DNA of 64,000 bases. Origin: Belnapia moabensis DSM 16746. GTDB lineage: Bacteria; Pseudomonadota; Alphaproteobacteria; Acetobacterales; Acetobacteraceae. Location: NCBI RefSeq assembly GCF_000745835.1, contig NZ_JQKB01000006.1, forward strand, positions 62,001 to 126,000, in the 5' to 3' direction. The notes beneath the pieces were generated by a model. It was not told the origin of the DNA and made no database searches. It was given only the letters and a program-made list of their open reading frames with translations. Shown here piece after piece: positions 53,737 through 62,870 of this stretch. The translations under genes were made by a program, and so were the position numbers. The stretch's first letter is position 1; each line of letters starts with the position of its first letter.

Positions 53737-54123
53737 TTGCCCCGCCGCCTTTCCCTTGCCCGTCGCGCCTTGCTGGCCGCCCTGGTCCTCGCCCTCTCGG
53801 GCGCCGTCGCCGGCCCCGCCTCGGCCCATGCCATCGTCGTCACCTCGGAGCCCACGGCCGGCGCCAGCCTCGCCGCCGCCCCGCCCCAGGTGACGATCCG
53901 CTTCAACAGCCGCCTCGACCATGCCCGCAGCCGCCTGCTGCTGATCGGCGCCGACAACGCGCAGACCACCCTCCCCATCGCCGAGGGGGGCGATCCGGTG
54001 GCGCTGACGGCTCCCCTCCCCGCCACCCTCGCCCCCGGCGAATGGCGCCTGCGCTGGCAGGTGCTGGCGATCGACGGCCACATCACCCGCGGCGACATCC
54101 CCTTCACCGTGAAAGCCCCGTAA
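53737..54123 (+). CDS. copC: CopC-type periplasmic copper-binding protein
   Basis: A 128-aa secreted protein. A leader (LARRALLAALVLALSGAVAGPASA) ends before HAIVVTSEP, giving an N-terminal His, and the C-terminal IDGHITRGDIPF supplies Asp and His, the known Cu(II) site of CopC. Start is TTG behind GGAGG; no ATG fits the leader. Followed directly by copD. Confidence 0.9.
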   Translation: MPRRLSLARRALLAALVLALSGAVAGPASAHAIVVTSEPTAGASLAAAPPQVTIRFNSRLDHARSRLLLIGADNAQTTLPIAEGGDPVALTAPLPATLAPGEWRLRWQVLAIDGHITRGDIPFTVKAP

Positions 54124-55779
54124 GTGGAGCAATTCCTCGACCTTTACGGCTTCGCCAGCGTCATCCTCCATGCGATGGAGCTGGTGGCGCGGACCGTCCT
54201 GCTCGGCTCGGTGATCTTCTGGGTGCTGCTCGCCGCCCCGCTCGGCCGGCTGATGCCACCCGGCGACGCCACCCGGCTGCACGCCATCGCCCGGCGCACC
54301 GTGCTCACGGCCGGCATCGCCTCGCTCGTCTCCACCTTCCTGCTCGGCCTGCTGGGCTTCGGCGCCTTGCAGGCGACGCTCGATACCGGCCCCGGCGCCC
54401 TGCTCGGCGCCAATTTCGTGGTGCTGACCGGCCTCGACCTGCTGGCGATGCTGGTCCTGCTCGCCCTCGCCCTGCCGCGCGAGGCCCCTGGCCGCGACCG
54501 CCGCTTCGCCCTGCTCGGCGCCGCGGTACTGGTGCTGGTCGCCGTCACCTTCGGCAGCCACGCCATCGCCCGCACCGAAGGCCGGGCAATGCTCCTCGCC
54601 GCCACCGCGCTGCACCAGGCGGGCGCCGCCTTCTGGCTCGGCGGCCTGCCCTGCCTCATCGCCGCGCTGCGCCTGACGCCCCCCTCCGCCCGCATGGCCG
54701 GCCAGCGCTATTCCCTGCTCGCCGCCACCGGCGTCGGCTTGATCCTGCTCGGCAGCGCCGGCTTCTGGTTCGGCTTCATCGGCTCGGTCGAGGCGGTCTA
54801 CGGCACCGCCTACGGCTCCATGGCCGCATCCAAGCTCATCATGCTGGCGATGCTGCTGGTGCTGGGGGCGATGAACTACCGCCTGCTCCACCGCATCCCG
54901 TCCTCGCCCGGCGGCACCCTCCGCCTCCGCCGCTTCATCGAGGCGGAGATGGCGATCGGCATCGCGGTGCTGGCCGTCGCCGCCTCCCTCACCTCCGTCC
55001 CCCCGGCCATGGACCTGCCCGACGACCGCGTCACCTGGGCCGAGATCACCGAGCGCTTCACCCCGCAATGGCCGCGCCTCACCAGCCCGGACCATGCCGA
55101 CCTGGCGATCCCGGCGCTGCAGGCCCAGCTCGACGCCGAGGCGCAGCGGCGGGAAGCGGCCCAGCGCCCCCAGGCCTTCACCCCCGGCGAGGGCCTGCTG
55201 CCCCCACGCAACGCCACCGACATCGCCTGGAGCGAGTACAACCACCACTGGGCCGGCATCATGGTCCTCCTGGTCGGCCTCGCCGCCCTGCTCGACGCGA
55301 CGGGCCGCGTCCCCGTCGCCCGGCACTGGCCCCTGGTCTTCCTCGGCCTCGCCGCCTTCCTGCTGATCCGCTCCGACCCGGAGGCCTGGCCCCTCGGCGA
55401 TATCGGCCTGCTCGACAGCCTCCGCGACCCGGAGGTGGTGCAGCACAAGCTCGCCTCGCTCCTGGTCGTTGGCTTCGCCGTCTCGGAATGGTCGGTCCGC
55501 CTCGGCCTGCTGCGCGGCCGCGTCCGCTTCGTCTTCCCGGTAGCGATGCTCGCCGGCGGCGTGCTGCTGCTGGCTCACACCCACGCCATCTCCAACATCA
55601 AGGACGCGCAGCTCATCGAGCTGTCGCACCTGCCGCTCGCCCTGCTCGCGGTGGTCGCCGGCTGCGCCCGCTGGACCGAGCTGCGCGGCCCGCCGGAGCT
55701 GGCGAAGGTAGGCCGCTGGCTCTGGCCGGCCTGCCTCATCGGCATCGGCTTCCTCCTGCTGATCTACCGCGAGGCGTAA
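54124..55779 (+). CDS. copD: CopD-family copper transport membrane protein
   Basis: A 551-aa inner-membrane protein with many hydrophobic helices. The first part (~1-300) has the CopD-type pattern with conserved His in SHAIART and LHQAGAAFWLGGLPCL; the rest is a second helical block around a soluble loop (~300-380). Probably imports copper delivered by CopC. GTG start one base after the copC stop codon end. hpnN follows after three bases, an unusual partner. Confidence 0.87.
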   Translation: MEQFLDLYGFASVILHAMELVARTVLLGSVIFWVLLAAPLGRLMPPGDATRLHAIARRTVLTAGIASLVSTFLLGLLGFGALQATLDTGPGALLGANFVVLTGLDLLAMLVLLALALPREAPGRDRRFALLGAAVLVLVAVTFGSHAIARTEGRAMLLAATALHQAGAAFWLGGLPCLIAALRLTPPSARMAGQRYSLLAATGVGLILLGSAGFWFGFIGSVEAVYGTAYGSMAASKLIMLAMLLVLGAMNYRLLHRIPSSPGGTLRLRRFIEAEMAIGIAVLAVAASLTSVPPAMDLPDDRVTWAEITERFTPQWPRLTSPDHADLAIPALQAQLDAEAQRREAAQRPQAFTPGEGLLPPRNATDIAWSEYNHHWAGIMVLLVGLAALLDATGRVPVARHWPLVFLGLAAFLLIRSDPEAWPLGDIGLLDSLRDPEVVQHKLASLLVVGFAVSEWSVRLGLLRGRVRFVFPVAMLAGGVLLLAHTHAISNIKDAQLIELSHLPLALLAVVAGCARWTELRGPPELAKVGRWLWPACLIGIGFLLLIYREA

Positions 55780-55782
55780 CTG

Positions 55783-58350
55783 ATGCTGCTCGCCCGCATC
55801 GGCGCGGCCCTCGCCCGGGCCGCGGCGCACCGGCCATGGCGCGTGGTGCTGCTCGCCCTGGCGCTCGCCCTGATGAGCGCGCTGGCGGTCGGCAGCCGCT
55901 TCACCATGAACACGGATACGGACGCGCTCTTCCCCGCCGACCTCCCCTGGCGGCTGACCGAGGAGCGCATCGCCACCGCCTTCCCTCAGCGCGAGCGCGT
56001 CATCGCCGTCGTCGTCGATGGCGAGACCGGCGATGCCGCCGACCGCGCCGCCGCCGCCCTGGCCGAGGCGCTGGAGCGCCGCCACGACCTCTTCCTCGCC
56101 ATCCAGCGCCCTGACGCCCTGCCCTTCTTCCGCCGCAACGCCCTGCTCTTCCTCGACACCGACGAGGTCCGCCAGACCACCGAGCGCATCATCGCCGCCC
56201 AGCCCCTGCTCGGGACGCTCGCCGCCGACCCGAGCCTGCGCGGCCTCGCCACCGCCCTCGGCCTGATCCTGCAAGGCATCGAGCGCGGCGAGGCGAAGCT
56301 CTCCGACCTATCGGCGCCGCTCGCGGCCCTTACCCCCGCCGCCGAGGCCGCCGCCGCCGGCCGCACCGCGCCGCCCGACTGGGCCGCCCTCTTCACCGGC
56401 CGCGCGCCGGACCCGCAGGCGCTGCGCCGCTTCGTCCTGGTCCGCCCCCGCCTCGACTTCTCCGCCCTGAGCCCCGGCGCCACCGCCGCCGAGGCGATCC
56501 GCGAGGCCACGACCCGCCTCGACATCCCCGGCACCCGCTTCCGCATGACCGGCGAAATTCCCATGGCCGACGAGGAATTCGCCTCCGTCGCCGAGGGCGC
56601 CGTGCGCAACACGCTGCTCTCCCTCGCCTTGGTCGCCCTGCTGCTCTGGCTGGCGCTGCGCTCCTGGCGGCTGATCCTGCCCGTCCTGGCCACCCTCCTC
56701 CTGGGCCTGCTGGTGACGGCCGCCTTCGGGGCGCTGGCCATCGGCCCCTTCAATCCGCTCTCCATCGCCTTCGCCGTGCTCTTCATCGGCCTCGGCGTCG
56801 ATTTCGGCATCCAGTACGCCGTCCGCTTCCGCGAGCAGCGCCACGAAGCCGGCGGGCTGGCCCCGGCCCTCGCCGCGGCCGGCAGCGCCGCCGGCCCCGG
56901 CATCCTGCTCGCGGCCTTCGCCATCGCCGGCGGCTTCCTCGCCTTCCTGCCGACCGGCTACCGCGGCGTCTCGGAGCTCGGCGCCATCGCCGGCGTCGGC
57001 ATGCTCGTCGCCGCCTTCCTGTCGCTGACCCTGCTCCCCGCCCTGCTCCGCCTGCTCTCCCCCCCCGGCGAGCCGGGGGAGATCGGCTGGACCGCCCTCG
57101 CCCCGGTGGAGCGCGCCCTCTCCCATCGCCGCGTGGTCGTCCTGACCGCCGTCCTGGCGCTGGCCGCCGCCGCCACGCTTCCGCGCCTCGGCTTCGACTT
57201 CAACCCGCTGAACCTGCGCGACCCACAATCCGAGGCCGTCGCCACCTTCCGCGACCTGATGCACTCGGCCGAGACGACGCCCAACACGCTGAACGTCCTC
57301 GCCCCCTCGCTGGAGGCCGCCCAACCCCTCGCCGCCCGCCTCGAAGCCCTGCCCGAGATCGCCCGCTTGATGACGCTGGCCAGCTTCGTCCCCGAGGACC
57401 AGCCGGCGAAGCTCGCCCTGATCCAGGACGCCGCCGACCTGCTCTCCCTGACCCTCGCCCCGCCCACGATCCAGCCGCCCCCCGACGACGCCGCCACCGC
57501 CGCCGCCTTGCGCGACCTCGCCGCAGGCCTGTCGAAGGCTGCCCAGAGCGCCAGCCCCGAAGCCGCCGAGGCCCGCCGCCTCGCCGATGCGCTGTCGCGC
57601 CTCGCCTCCGGCCCGCCCGAAGGCCGCGCCCGCCTCGCCTCCGCCCTTCTCCCTGGCCTGACCGCGACCCTCGCCCAGCTGAACGACGTCCTCCAGGCCG
57701 CCCCGGTGACGCTGGAGAGCATCCCCGCCGAACTCCGCCGCGACTGGATCTCGGCCGACGGCCAGGCCCGCATCGAGGCCTGGCCGCGCGACCTCTCCGA
57801 CGACAACGCCGCCCTCCGCCGCTTCTCCGAGGCGGTGGAGGCGGTGGCGCCCGGCGCGAGCGGCATGGCGATCTCCATCCGCGCCTCCTCCGCCACGATC
57901 CGCGACGCCTTCCTGCTCGCCGGCGCCATCGGCCTCGCCTGGACCTGCCTGCTGCTGCTGCTGGCGCTCCGCAGCCTCCGTCTTGCCGTGCTGGCCCTCG
58001 CCCCGCTGGTGCTTGCCGGCCTCGTCACGCTGGCGATCTGCGCCACAATCGGCCCGGCGCTGAACCTCGCTAACATCATCGCCCTGCCGCTGCTCTTCGG
58101 CATCGGCGTCGCCTTCGACATCTACTACGTCGTCGCCTGGCGGGCCGGCGAGCGGGCCCTGCTGCCGACCGCGGTGACGCGTGCCGTGCTCTTCAGCGCG
58201 CTGACGACGGGCAGCGCCTTCGGCACCCTGGCGTTCTCCTCCCACCCCGGCACCGCCAGCATGGGCATCCTCCTGGCGATATCGCTGGTCACCGTCCTGG
58301 CGGCCGTGCTGCTGGCCCTGCCCGCCCTTCTGCACAATTTCGCCAAGTAG
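55783..58350 (+). CDS. hpnN: Hopanoid transporter HpnN (RND/MMPL family)
   Basis: An 855-aa RND-type exporter. It has two six-helix MMPL repeats, each preceded by a large periplasmic loop; the signatures GLGVDFGIQYAVRFREQRHE and ALPLLFGIGVAFDIYYVVAWR mark the two transmembrane blocks. HpnN moves hopanoids to the outer membrane in Rhodopseudomonas. The start ATG lies three bases past copD, suggesting cotranscription. Hopanoid cyclase genes are not in the window. Confidence 0.92.
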   Translation: MLLARIGAALARAAAHRPWRVVLLALALALMSALAVGSRFTMNTDTDALFPADLPWRLTEERIATAFPQRERVIAVVVDGETGDAADRAAAALAEALERRHDLFLAIQRPDALPFFRRNALLFLDTDEVRQTTERIIAAQPLLGTLAADPSLRGLATALGLILQGIERGEAKLSDLSAPLAALTPAAEAAAAGRTAPPDWAALFTGRAPDPQALRRFVLVRPRLDFSALSPGATAAEAIREATTRLDIPGTRFRMTGEIPMADEEFASVAEGAVRNTLLSLALVALLLWLALRSWRLILPVLATLLLGLLVTAAFGALAIGPFNPLSIAFAVLFIGLGVDFGIQYAVRFREQRHEAGGLAPALAAAGSAAGPGILLAAFAIAGGFLAFLPTGYRGVSELGAIAGVGMLVAAFLSLTLLPALLRLLSPPGEPGEIGWTALAPVERALSHRRVVVLTAVLALAAAATLPRLGFDFNPLNLRDPQSEAVATFRDLMHSAETTPNTLNVLAPSLEAAQPLAARLEALPEIARLMTLASFVPEDQPAKLALIQDAADLLSLTLAPPTIQPPPDDAATAAALRDLAAGLSKAAQSASPEAAEARRLADALSRLASGPPEGRARLASALLPGLTATLAQLNDVLQAAPVTLESIPAELRRDWISADGQARIEAWPRDLSDDNAALRRFSEAVEAVAPGASGMAISIRASSATIRDAFLLAGAIGLAWTCLLLLLALRSLRLAVLALAPLVLAGLVTLAICATIGPALNLANIIALPLLFGIGVAFDIYYVVAWRAGERALLPTAVTRAVLFSALTTGSAFGTLAFSSHPGTASMGILLAISLVTVLAAVLLALPALLHNFAK

Positions 58351-58369
58351 CTGAGCGAAATCCGGCCGC

Positions 58370-59914
58370 TCAGGCCTTCCGCCGCCGCCGGAGCAGCATC
58401 GTCTTGACCTCGAGCAGGTTGACCGCCCTCAGCAGATGCGCCGCCGCGAAATAGGCGACGCAGCCCGAGGCGATCAGCAAGGCGAGCGCCGCGAACCGGA
58501 ACCCCGGCCCCGCCGGAAACAGCAGCCACTCCATCCCCCAGAGCACCGCCCCCATCACCACCGAGGCCGCCACCAGCCTTGGCACCCGCTGCCTGAGCCG
58601 CCGATCGGGGAGGAAATGCCCCCGCCGCCACAGCAGCCCGCCCAGCATCACCGCATTGAACCAGGCGGAGAGCGCCGTCGCCAACGCCACCCCCACATGG
58701 CTGAGCCACTGCGTCAGCACCAGGTTGAGCGCCAGATTGAGCGCGACGGCCGCGAACCCCACCTTCACCGGCGTCGCCGTATCCCCCCGCGCGAAAAAGC
58801 CCGGCGCGAAGATCTTCACCAGCACATAAGCCGGCAGGCCGATCGCATAGGCCGCCAGCGCCGCCGCCGTCGCCTCCGCCTCGGCCAACCCGAAGACGCC
58901 CCGCTGGAACAGCACGATGACGATCGGCCCCGCCGCCACCGCCTGCCCGACCGCCGCCGGCAGGCAGAGCAGCAGCGACAGCTCCGCCGCCCGGTTCATC
59001 GTCCGATGCGCCGACAGGCTCTCCCCCGACCGCACCTGCCGCGACAGCAGCGGCAGCATCGCCGTCCCCACCGCCGCGCCGATGACGCCGAGCGGCAGCT
59101 GCCCCACCCGGTCGGCATAGTAGAGGTAGGACACCGCCCCCGCCGGCAGGAAGCTGGCGATGATGACATCGACCGCGAGGTTGAGCTGCGTCACCCCCGC
59201 CCCGATGATCCCCGGAATCATCCGCCTGAGCACCTGCCTGACCTCCGGCGCCAGGCTCGGCAGCCTGAGGAAATGCAGCGCCATCCCCGCCCGCGCGCAG
59301 GCCCAGAGCACCAGCCCCAGCTGCACCGCCCCCGAGACGGTGACACCCCAGGCCAGCGCATGGGCCGGCGTCGCCACATAGGGCGTCAGCACCAGCAGCG
59401 AGGCCATCGACAGCAGGTTGAAGAAGATCGGCGCGGCAGCGGCGGCGGCGAACCGGTCCAGCCCGTTCAGCACGCCCGAGACCAGCGCCGTAAGGCAGAT
59501 CAGCAGCAGATAGGGGAAGGTGATCCGCGTCAGCTCGATCGCCAGCTGGAACTTCGCCGGGTCGTCCGAGAAGCCCGGCGCCAGCACCTGCATCAGCTGC
59601 GGCATGGTGATCATGCCGATGACAACGAGCAGCGAGAGCCACAGCGTCATCAACGCCGCCATCCGCTCCGCCAGCTGCTGAGCGACTCGCGGCCCCTGCA
59701 CGGCGAGCGTCCCCGCGAAGGCCGGCACGAAGGCGGCGTTGAACGCCCCTTCGCCGAACAGCCGCCGGAACAGGTTCGGCAACTTCAGCGCGACGAAGAA
59801 GCAGTCCGCCACCGGCCCGGCCCCGAGCCGGGCCGCGATGAACATATCCCGCGCGAAGCCGAGGACGCGGCTGGCCATGGTCCAGCCGCCAACGGTGAGG
59901 ACGCCTTTGAGCAT
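58370..59914 (-). CDS. murJ: Lipid II flippase MurJ (MviN)
   Basis: A 514-aa membrane protein with about 14 helices. The N-terminus ASRVLGFARDMFIAARLGAGPVADCFFVALKLPNLFRRLFGEGAFNAAFVP is the classical MurJ signature; it flips lipid II for peptidoglycan synthesis. Convergent with hpnN. Upstream of its start lies the scarred accessory segment. Confidence 0.97.
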   Translation of the reverse strand: MLKGVLTVGGWTMASRVLGFARDMFIAARLGAGPVADCFFVALKLPNLFRRLFGEGAFNAAFVPAFAGTLAVQGPRVAQQLAERMAALMTLWLSLLVVIGMITMPQLMQVLAPGFSDDPAKFQLAIELTRITFPYLLLICLTALVSGVLNGLDRFAAAAAAPIFFNLLSMASLLVLTPYVATPAHALAWGVTVSGAVQLGLVLWACARAGMALHFLRLPSLAPEVRQVLRRMIPGIIGAGVTQLNLAVDVIIASFLPAGAVSYLYYADRVGQLPLGVIGAAVGTAMLPLLSRQVRSGESLSAHRTMNRAAELSLLLCLPAAVGQAVAAGPIVIVLFQRGVFGLAEAEATAAALAAYAIGLPAYVLVKIFAPGFFARGDTATPVKVGFAAVALNLALNLVLTQWLSHVGVALATALSAWFNAVMLGGLLWRRGHFLPDRRLRQRVPRLVAASVVMGAVLWGMEWLLFPAGPGFRFAALALLIASGCVAYFAAAHLLRAVNLLEVKTMLLRRRRKA

Positions 59915-59935
59915 GGCGCGCCCTCTAGCCTGGAT

Positions 59936-60116
59936 TCATGCCGGGGGCGAGGCTTCTGCGGCAGCCATGATCCATCGCGCGAAGGCGTCGAAGGCCGGCT
60001 CCCCTGCGCGAAAAGGTTGATGCACCAGGAACCACCCTCCCCCTTTGGAGACGAAGCGGGGAAACGGCGCCACCAGCCGCCCCGCCGCCAGGTCGTCGTC
60101 GATATAGAGCCTGATC
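59936..60116 (-). pseudogene. Remnant: 3' end of a LysR-type regulator
   Basis: Only the last ~60 residues are recognisable: (PIR)LYIDDDLAAGRLVAPFP then GGGWFLVHQP and AFDAFARWIM, the end of a GcvA-like LysR effector domain. There is no HTH; upstream the frame reads antisense to the TauE-like remnant, so the gene was cut at about 60.11 kb. Confidence 0.65.
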
Positions 60117-60595
60117 GGCTGGGTGCCCGACAAGCCGCTCGCCCTGCTCGCCCTCGGCATCACTCCCTTCCTGGTGAAGCTGATGCCCCCCGCCTCGCCC
60201 CCGACCCGCACAACCCGGCGCAGGGCCTCGCCTACGGCACGGTGGCGATGTCGCTGATGCTCCTCACCAGCGTCGCGGGCCCCCTCATCGACCGCTTCTT
60301 CCTGGGCGTCGGCCTCGACCGCCGCCAGATCGTGGCGACCAAGGCGGCCGGCCAAATCCTCGGCCACGCGCTGAAGCTCGCCTATTTCAGCGGCCTCGCC
60401 AGCCAAACCGCCGGCCTCGACTGGCCGGTCGCCCTCGCCGCCGTGCTCTGCTCCATCCTCGGCACGACGCTCGCCCGCCGCATCCTCGAAGCGATGACCG
60501 ACAGCCAATACCGCCGCTGGACCGACCGGCTGATCGCCGCCGTCTCCGGCACCTACATCCTCTATGGCAGCTACCTTCTCGCCCCCCCGGAGTGA
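60114..60595 (+). pseudogene. Remnant: 3' half of a TauE/SafE sulfite exporter gene, frameshifted
   Basis: The frame from 60114 reads IGWVPDKPLALLALGITPFLVKLMP; after a run of six C (60186-60191) the homology continues one frame over as GLAYGTVAMSLMLLTSVAGP to the stop. A seventh C would restore the frame. The N-terminal ~90 residues are missing, so the gene is dead even if the frameshift were a sequencing slip. Confidence 0.7.
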
Positions 60596-60600
60596 CCCCC

Positions 60601-60831
60601 ATGCAGGACGTCATCACCCCGCTGATCCGCGACCTCGTTGCCTCCGTCGCCACCACCCCCCGGCCCTACCGCGAGGTGCTGGAGGCCTGGCGCACCTCCT
60701 GCCCCCGGCTGACGGTCTGGGAGGACGCGGTGGATGGCGGCTTCGTCGCCCTGGAGCGCAGCGGCACCGGTGAGGTGCAGGTGGTGGCGACGGCGCGCGG
60801 GCGGGAATTGCTTGATTGCAAAGCGGAATGA
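60601..60831 (+). CDS. Small conserved hypothetical protein
   Basis: A 76-aa soluble protein, MQDVITPLIRDLVASVATTP..., with a TSCPRLTVWEDAVDGGFV core and VVATARGRELL end; it looks like a small winged-helix or antitoxin-like fold but I cannot name the family. It begins five bases after the TauE remnant. Its reading frame and codon use look genuine. Downstream is repeat copy C. Confidence 0.6.
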   Translation: MQDVITPLIRDLVASVATTPRPYREVLEAWRTSCPRLTVWEDAVDGGFVALERSGTGEVQVVATARGRELLDCKAE

Positions 60832-61178
60832 GTGTATAGGAAAACTATCATCCAGCGTGCTGCGAGAGGGGCGCTGCTCCTCTCGGGCTCTCCCCGCCAA
60901 AGGCCGAAGGGCCTTTGGAAACCTTGGGCCTGGGGAGTTTGTGTTTGAAGCGCCGGGATGTCGGCATTCGCGGCCCAAACGGACCCTCGCAGCGGTGATC
61001 CGAACGAACGGGCTTGGCCGGAAGCGGCAGGTCCGCTTTCTGGTGGAGCATAGGAGACAGCGGCCGCGGCGGCGCAATCCCGGTTGGGCTGCGCGGGATG
61101 CGACACGGGCCGTCCGATGCTGGGGGCGAGACCTGCAGCCACGCCCTCACTCCGGGATCGACCGGTCGGTGACCGGGA
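60832..61178. other. Non-coding region with repeat C between convergent genes
   Basis: A 347-base gap. The first 90 bases carry the double-hairpin repeat; the remaining ~255 bases show no convincing gene or RNA. Open frames here have no recognisable homology by eye. Confidence 0.6.
60864..60923 (-). repeat. Dispersed double-hairpin element, copy C
   Basis: Read on the minus strand: hairpin 1 arms CCAAAGGCC / GGCCTTTGG around CTTC, a 12-base spacer starting CGGGGAGAG, hairpin 2 arms GAGAGGAGC / GCCCCTCTC around AGC. Two base pairs of hairpin 2 differ from copies A and B in a compensated way. It lies 255 bases after the p-coumaryl-CoA ligase stop. Confidence 0.8.
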
Positions 61179-62411
61179 CTACAGGGCGGGCCAGTCTGCG
61201 GCTTTGCCTGCCGGCGAGAGCGGGAGGGCGGGCCCGAAGGCGAAGGCGCGGGGCCGCTCAGGCGGCGGCAGCCGTGCCTCGACATGCGCGACGAGGATCG
61301 CCCGCAGAGCTTCCTCGCCGGTCCCGCCCTGGCGGGGCACCACGAAAGCCTTCAGCCGGTCCCCCTCCTCGGGCCGCATGAGCCGCACCGTCGCCTCGAC
61401 AACCTGAGGATGCTCGCGCAGCACGGCCGCAACGCGTTCGGGGTGCACATTAACGCCGCCGACCTGCACCGCGCCGTCATGCCGCCCAAGCACCCGGAAG
61501 CGGCACGCATCCTCCCAGTCCAGGCGGTCTGGTGGGGGGATGGAAGCCTCCCCGCGGACCAGGCCTGCCGTCCCGCGGCGCCAGCCCGGCAGCAGCGCGG
61601 ACGGCGCCTCGGGCGCCTCGCGCCACCCGATGCCGGCCGTCTCGGAGGAGCCGTAGACCTGTACGAGCCGCGCGAAGCCCGCGGCCAGGACCGCCCTCGC
61701 GGTCGCCTCGGGGCAGGGTGCGGTGGAGGTCACGCCGACGACGTCGACGGGAACGCCCTCGGGCAGCCCCCGGGCGACGGCGCTCCACCAGACCGGGTGA
61801 CCCACCACGAGGTCGCCCGGGCGAAGCAGCCTGCGCAGCGCTGCCGGGGAATGCCCGCGAAGATCCAGCACTGCGTCCTCGCCGAAATGGCGCGGCAGCA
61901 GCACCGTGAAGATCAGGCCGTAGATGTGGTGCGCCGGCACGGCGGCGAGCACGCGTCGGCGGCCGGCGAACAGGTCCCCCCAAAATTCCGCCTCCGCCTC
62001 GAGCCGGACGAGCGGATGGGGGCAAGGCTTCGGCAGGCCGGTGCTGCCGGAGGTACGGAAGGTGAGTGCTCGATCGTGCCGCGCCAGCCCCGCCCGGGCG
62101 ACCTGCAGCCAGTCCCCGAAGCCGCGACGGGTCAGCAGGTAGTCCTCGATGCCGCTCTCATGCAGTTGCAGCAGCTCGGACAAGGCGCCGGCGACCGCGA
62201 GCAGATCGAGCGAGTCGAGCCCAAGGCCTCTTTCGCAGAGCGCAAGGTCCAGCGGCCAGGGCGGCGCCGGCAAGGCGGTCCTCGGGCGCAGGGCGCGGAA
62301 CTCGTGCGCGATCAGGTCGGCGACGACGCGCTCCAGGGCGCCGGAACCGTGCCACCAGGGCGGCAGCGCAGTGGAGGGCGTCAGCGCACTGGGCGGATCA
62401 TGCTCGTGCAT
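61179..62411 (-). CDS. pcl: 4-coumarate--CoA ligase for PYP activation
   Basis: A 410-aa AMP-forming ligase of the PYP-activation subfamily, which makes p-coumaryl-CoA, donor of the PYP chromophore. Core motifs: TSGSTGLPKP (ATP loop), YGSSETAGIGWR (A5), GRHDGAVQVGGVNVHPERV (A8) and the final Lys in LSPAGKAADW. It is shorter than general 4CL enzymes, as are other Pcl proteins, and begins with a GLDSLDLLAVAGALSE segment that resembles a carrier-protein motif but is part of the subfamily's N-terminus. ATG at 62411 is preferred; an ATG 13 codons upstream exists. It lies 81 bases after pyp on the same strand. Confidence 0.88.
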   Translation of the reverse strand: MHEHDPPSALTPSTALPPWWHGSGALERVVADLIAHEFRALRPRTALPAPPWPLDLALCERGLGLDSLDLLAVAGALSELLQLHESGIEDYLLTRRGFGDWLQVARAGLARHDRALTFRTSGSTGLPKPCPHPLVRLEAEAEFWGDLFAGRRRVLAAVPAHHIYGLIFTVLLPRHFGEDAVLDLRGHSPAALRRLLRPGDLVVGHPVWWSAVARGLPEGVPVDVVGVTSTAPCPEATARAVLAAGFARLVQVYGSSETAGIGWREAPEAPSALLPGWRRGTAGLVRGEASIPPPDRLDWEDACRFRVLGRHDGAVQVGGVNVHPERVAAVLREHPQVVEATVRLMRPEEGDRLKAFVVPRQGGTGEEALRAILVAHVEARLPPPERPRAFAFGPALPLSPAGKAADWPAL

Positions 62412-62492
62412 GGGAATCTCGTGCGAGGAAGGCCGGCGAAGGGGCCGCAATTGTCGCCCGTCGCGGGCGCGACCCCATCGCCGGCCCGCATG

Positions 62493-62870
62493 TCACAGGC
62501 GCTTGACGAAGACCCAGTAGTTGTCGCCAGCCAGGGCCTTCTTCATGTGCACCTTCACTTTCGTCGCCTTCATGTTGTAGTCGAAGGTGTATTCAATCAT
62601 CGTGTTGAGGTCGCCCGAGGCCACGCCCTTGTCGAAGACGCCGCGGAAACCCGGCGTATTGGTGCAGGGCGCGACCTCGGTGAAAAAGTTGCGGCCGATC
62701 ACCGCCTTCGGGTCGCGGCCGGTGATCGCCCCCTCCGCCGCGTTGTAGCGGAGGATTCTGCCGGTCCGGTCGAGTTCGACGGCGCCGAAGGCGAGCTTGT
62801 CGATATCGGCCGTCGACATTTTGGAAAGCACGTTGTCGATGTCGGCTTTCCCGAAGCCGATGACACCCAT
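62493..62870 (-). CDS. pyp: Photoactive yellow protein
   Basis: A 125-aa blue-light receptor with a p-coumaric thioester chromophore. With the ATG at 62870 the length and numbering equal those of Halorhodospira PYP: Tyr42 and Glu46 (phenolate hydrogen bonds), Thr50, Arg52, Cys69 (thioester) and Met100 are all present; [21 protein letters not shown] and [22 protein letters not shown] are strongly conserved. Adjacent ATG (62873) and GTG (62891) starts are possible, the latter behind AGGAA. Cytosolic PAS-fold sensor; output partner unknown. Its ligase gene follows; no tyrosine ammonia lyase gene is visible. Confidence 0.96.
   Translation of the reverse strand: MGVIGFGKADIDNVLSKMSTADIDKLAFGAVELDRTGRILRYNAAEGAITGRDPKAVIGRNFFTEVAPCTNTPGFRGVFDKGVASGDLNTMIEYTFDYNMKATKVKVHMKKALAGDNYWVFVKRL

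Noticed and set aside
53455-56274. Very long open frame on the minus strand opposite copC, copD and the start of hpnN
   Set aside because: Its translation is a Gly/Gln/Glu/Arg-rich low-complexity string with no domain; such antisense frames are expected in GC-rich genes and the plus-strand genes are clearly real.
60900-61400. Open frames in the gap before the p-coumaryl-CoA ligase
   Set aside because: Arg/Pro-rich without domains; they overlap the dispersed repeat and the ligase 3' end.
62148-62250. Carrier-protein-like GLDSLDLL segment at the N-terminus of the ligase as a fused ACP domain
   Set aside because: Too short for a full carrier domain and the same kind of segment belongs to this ligase subfamily as I recall it.
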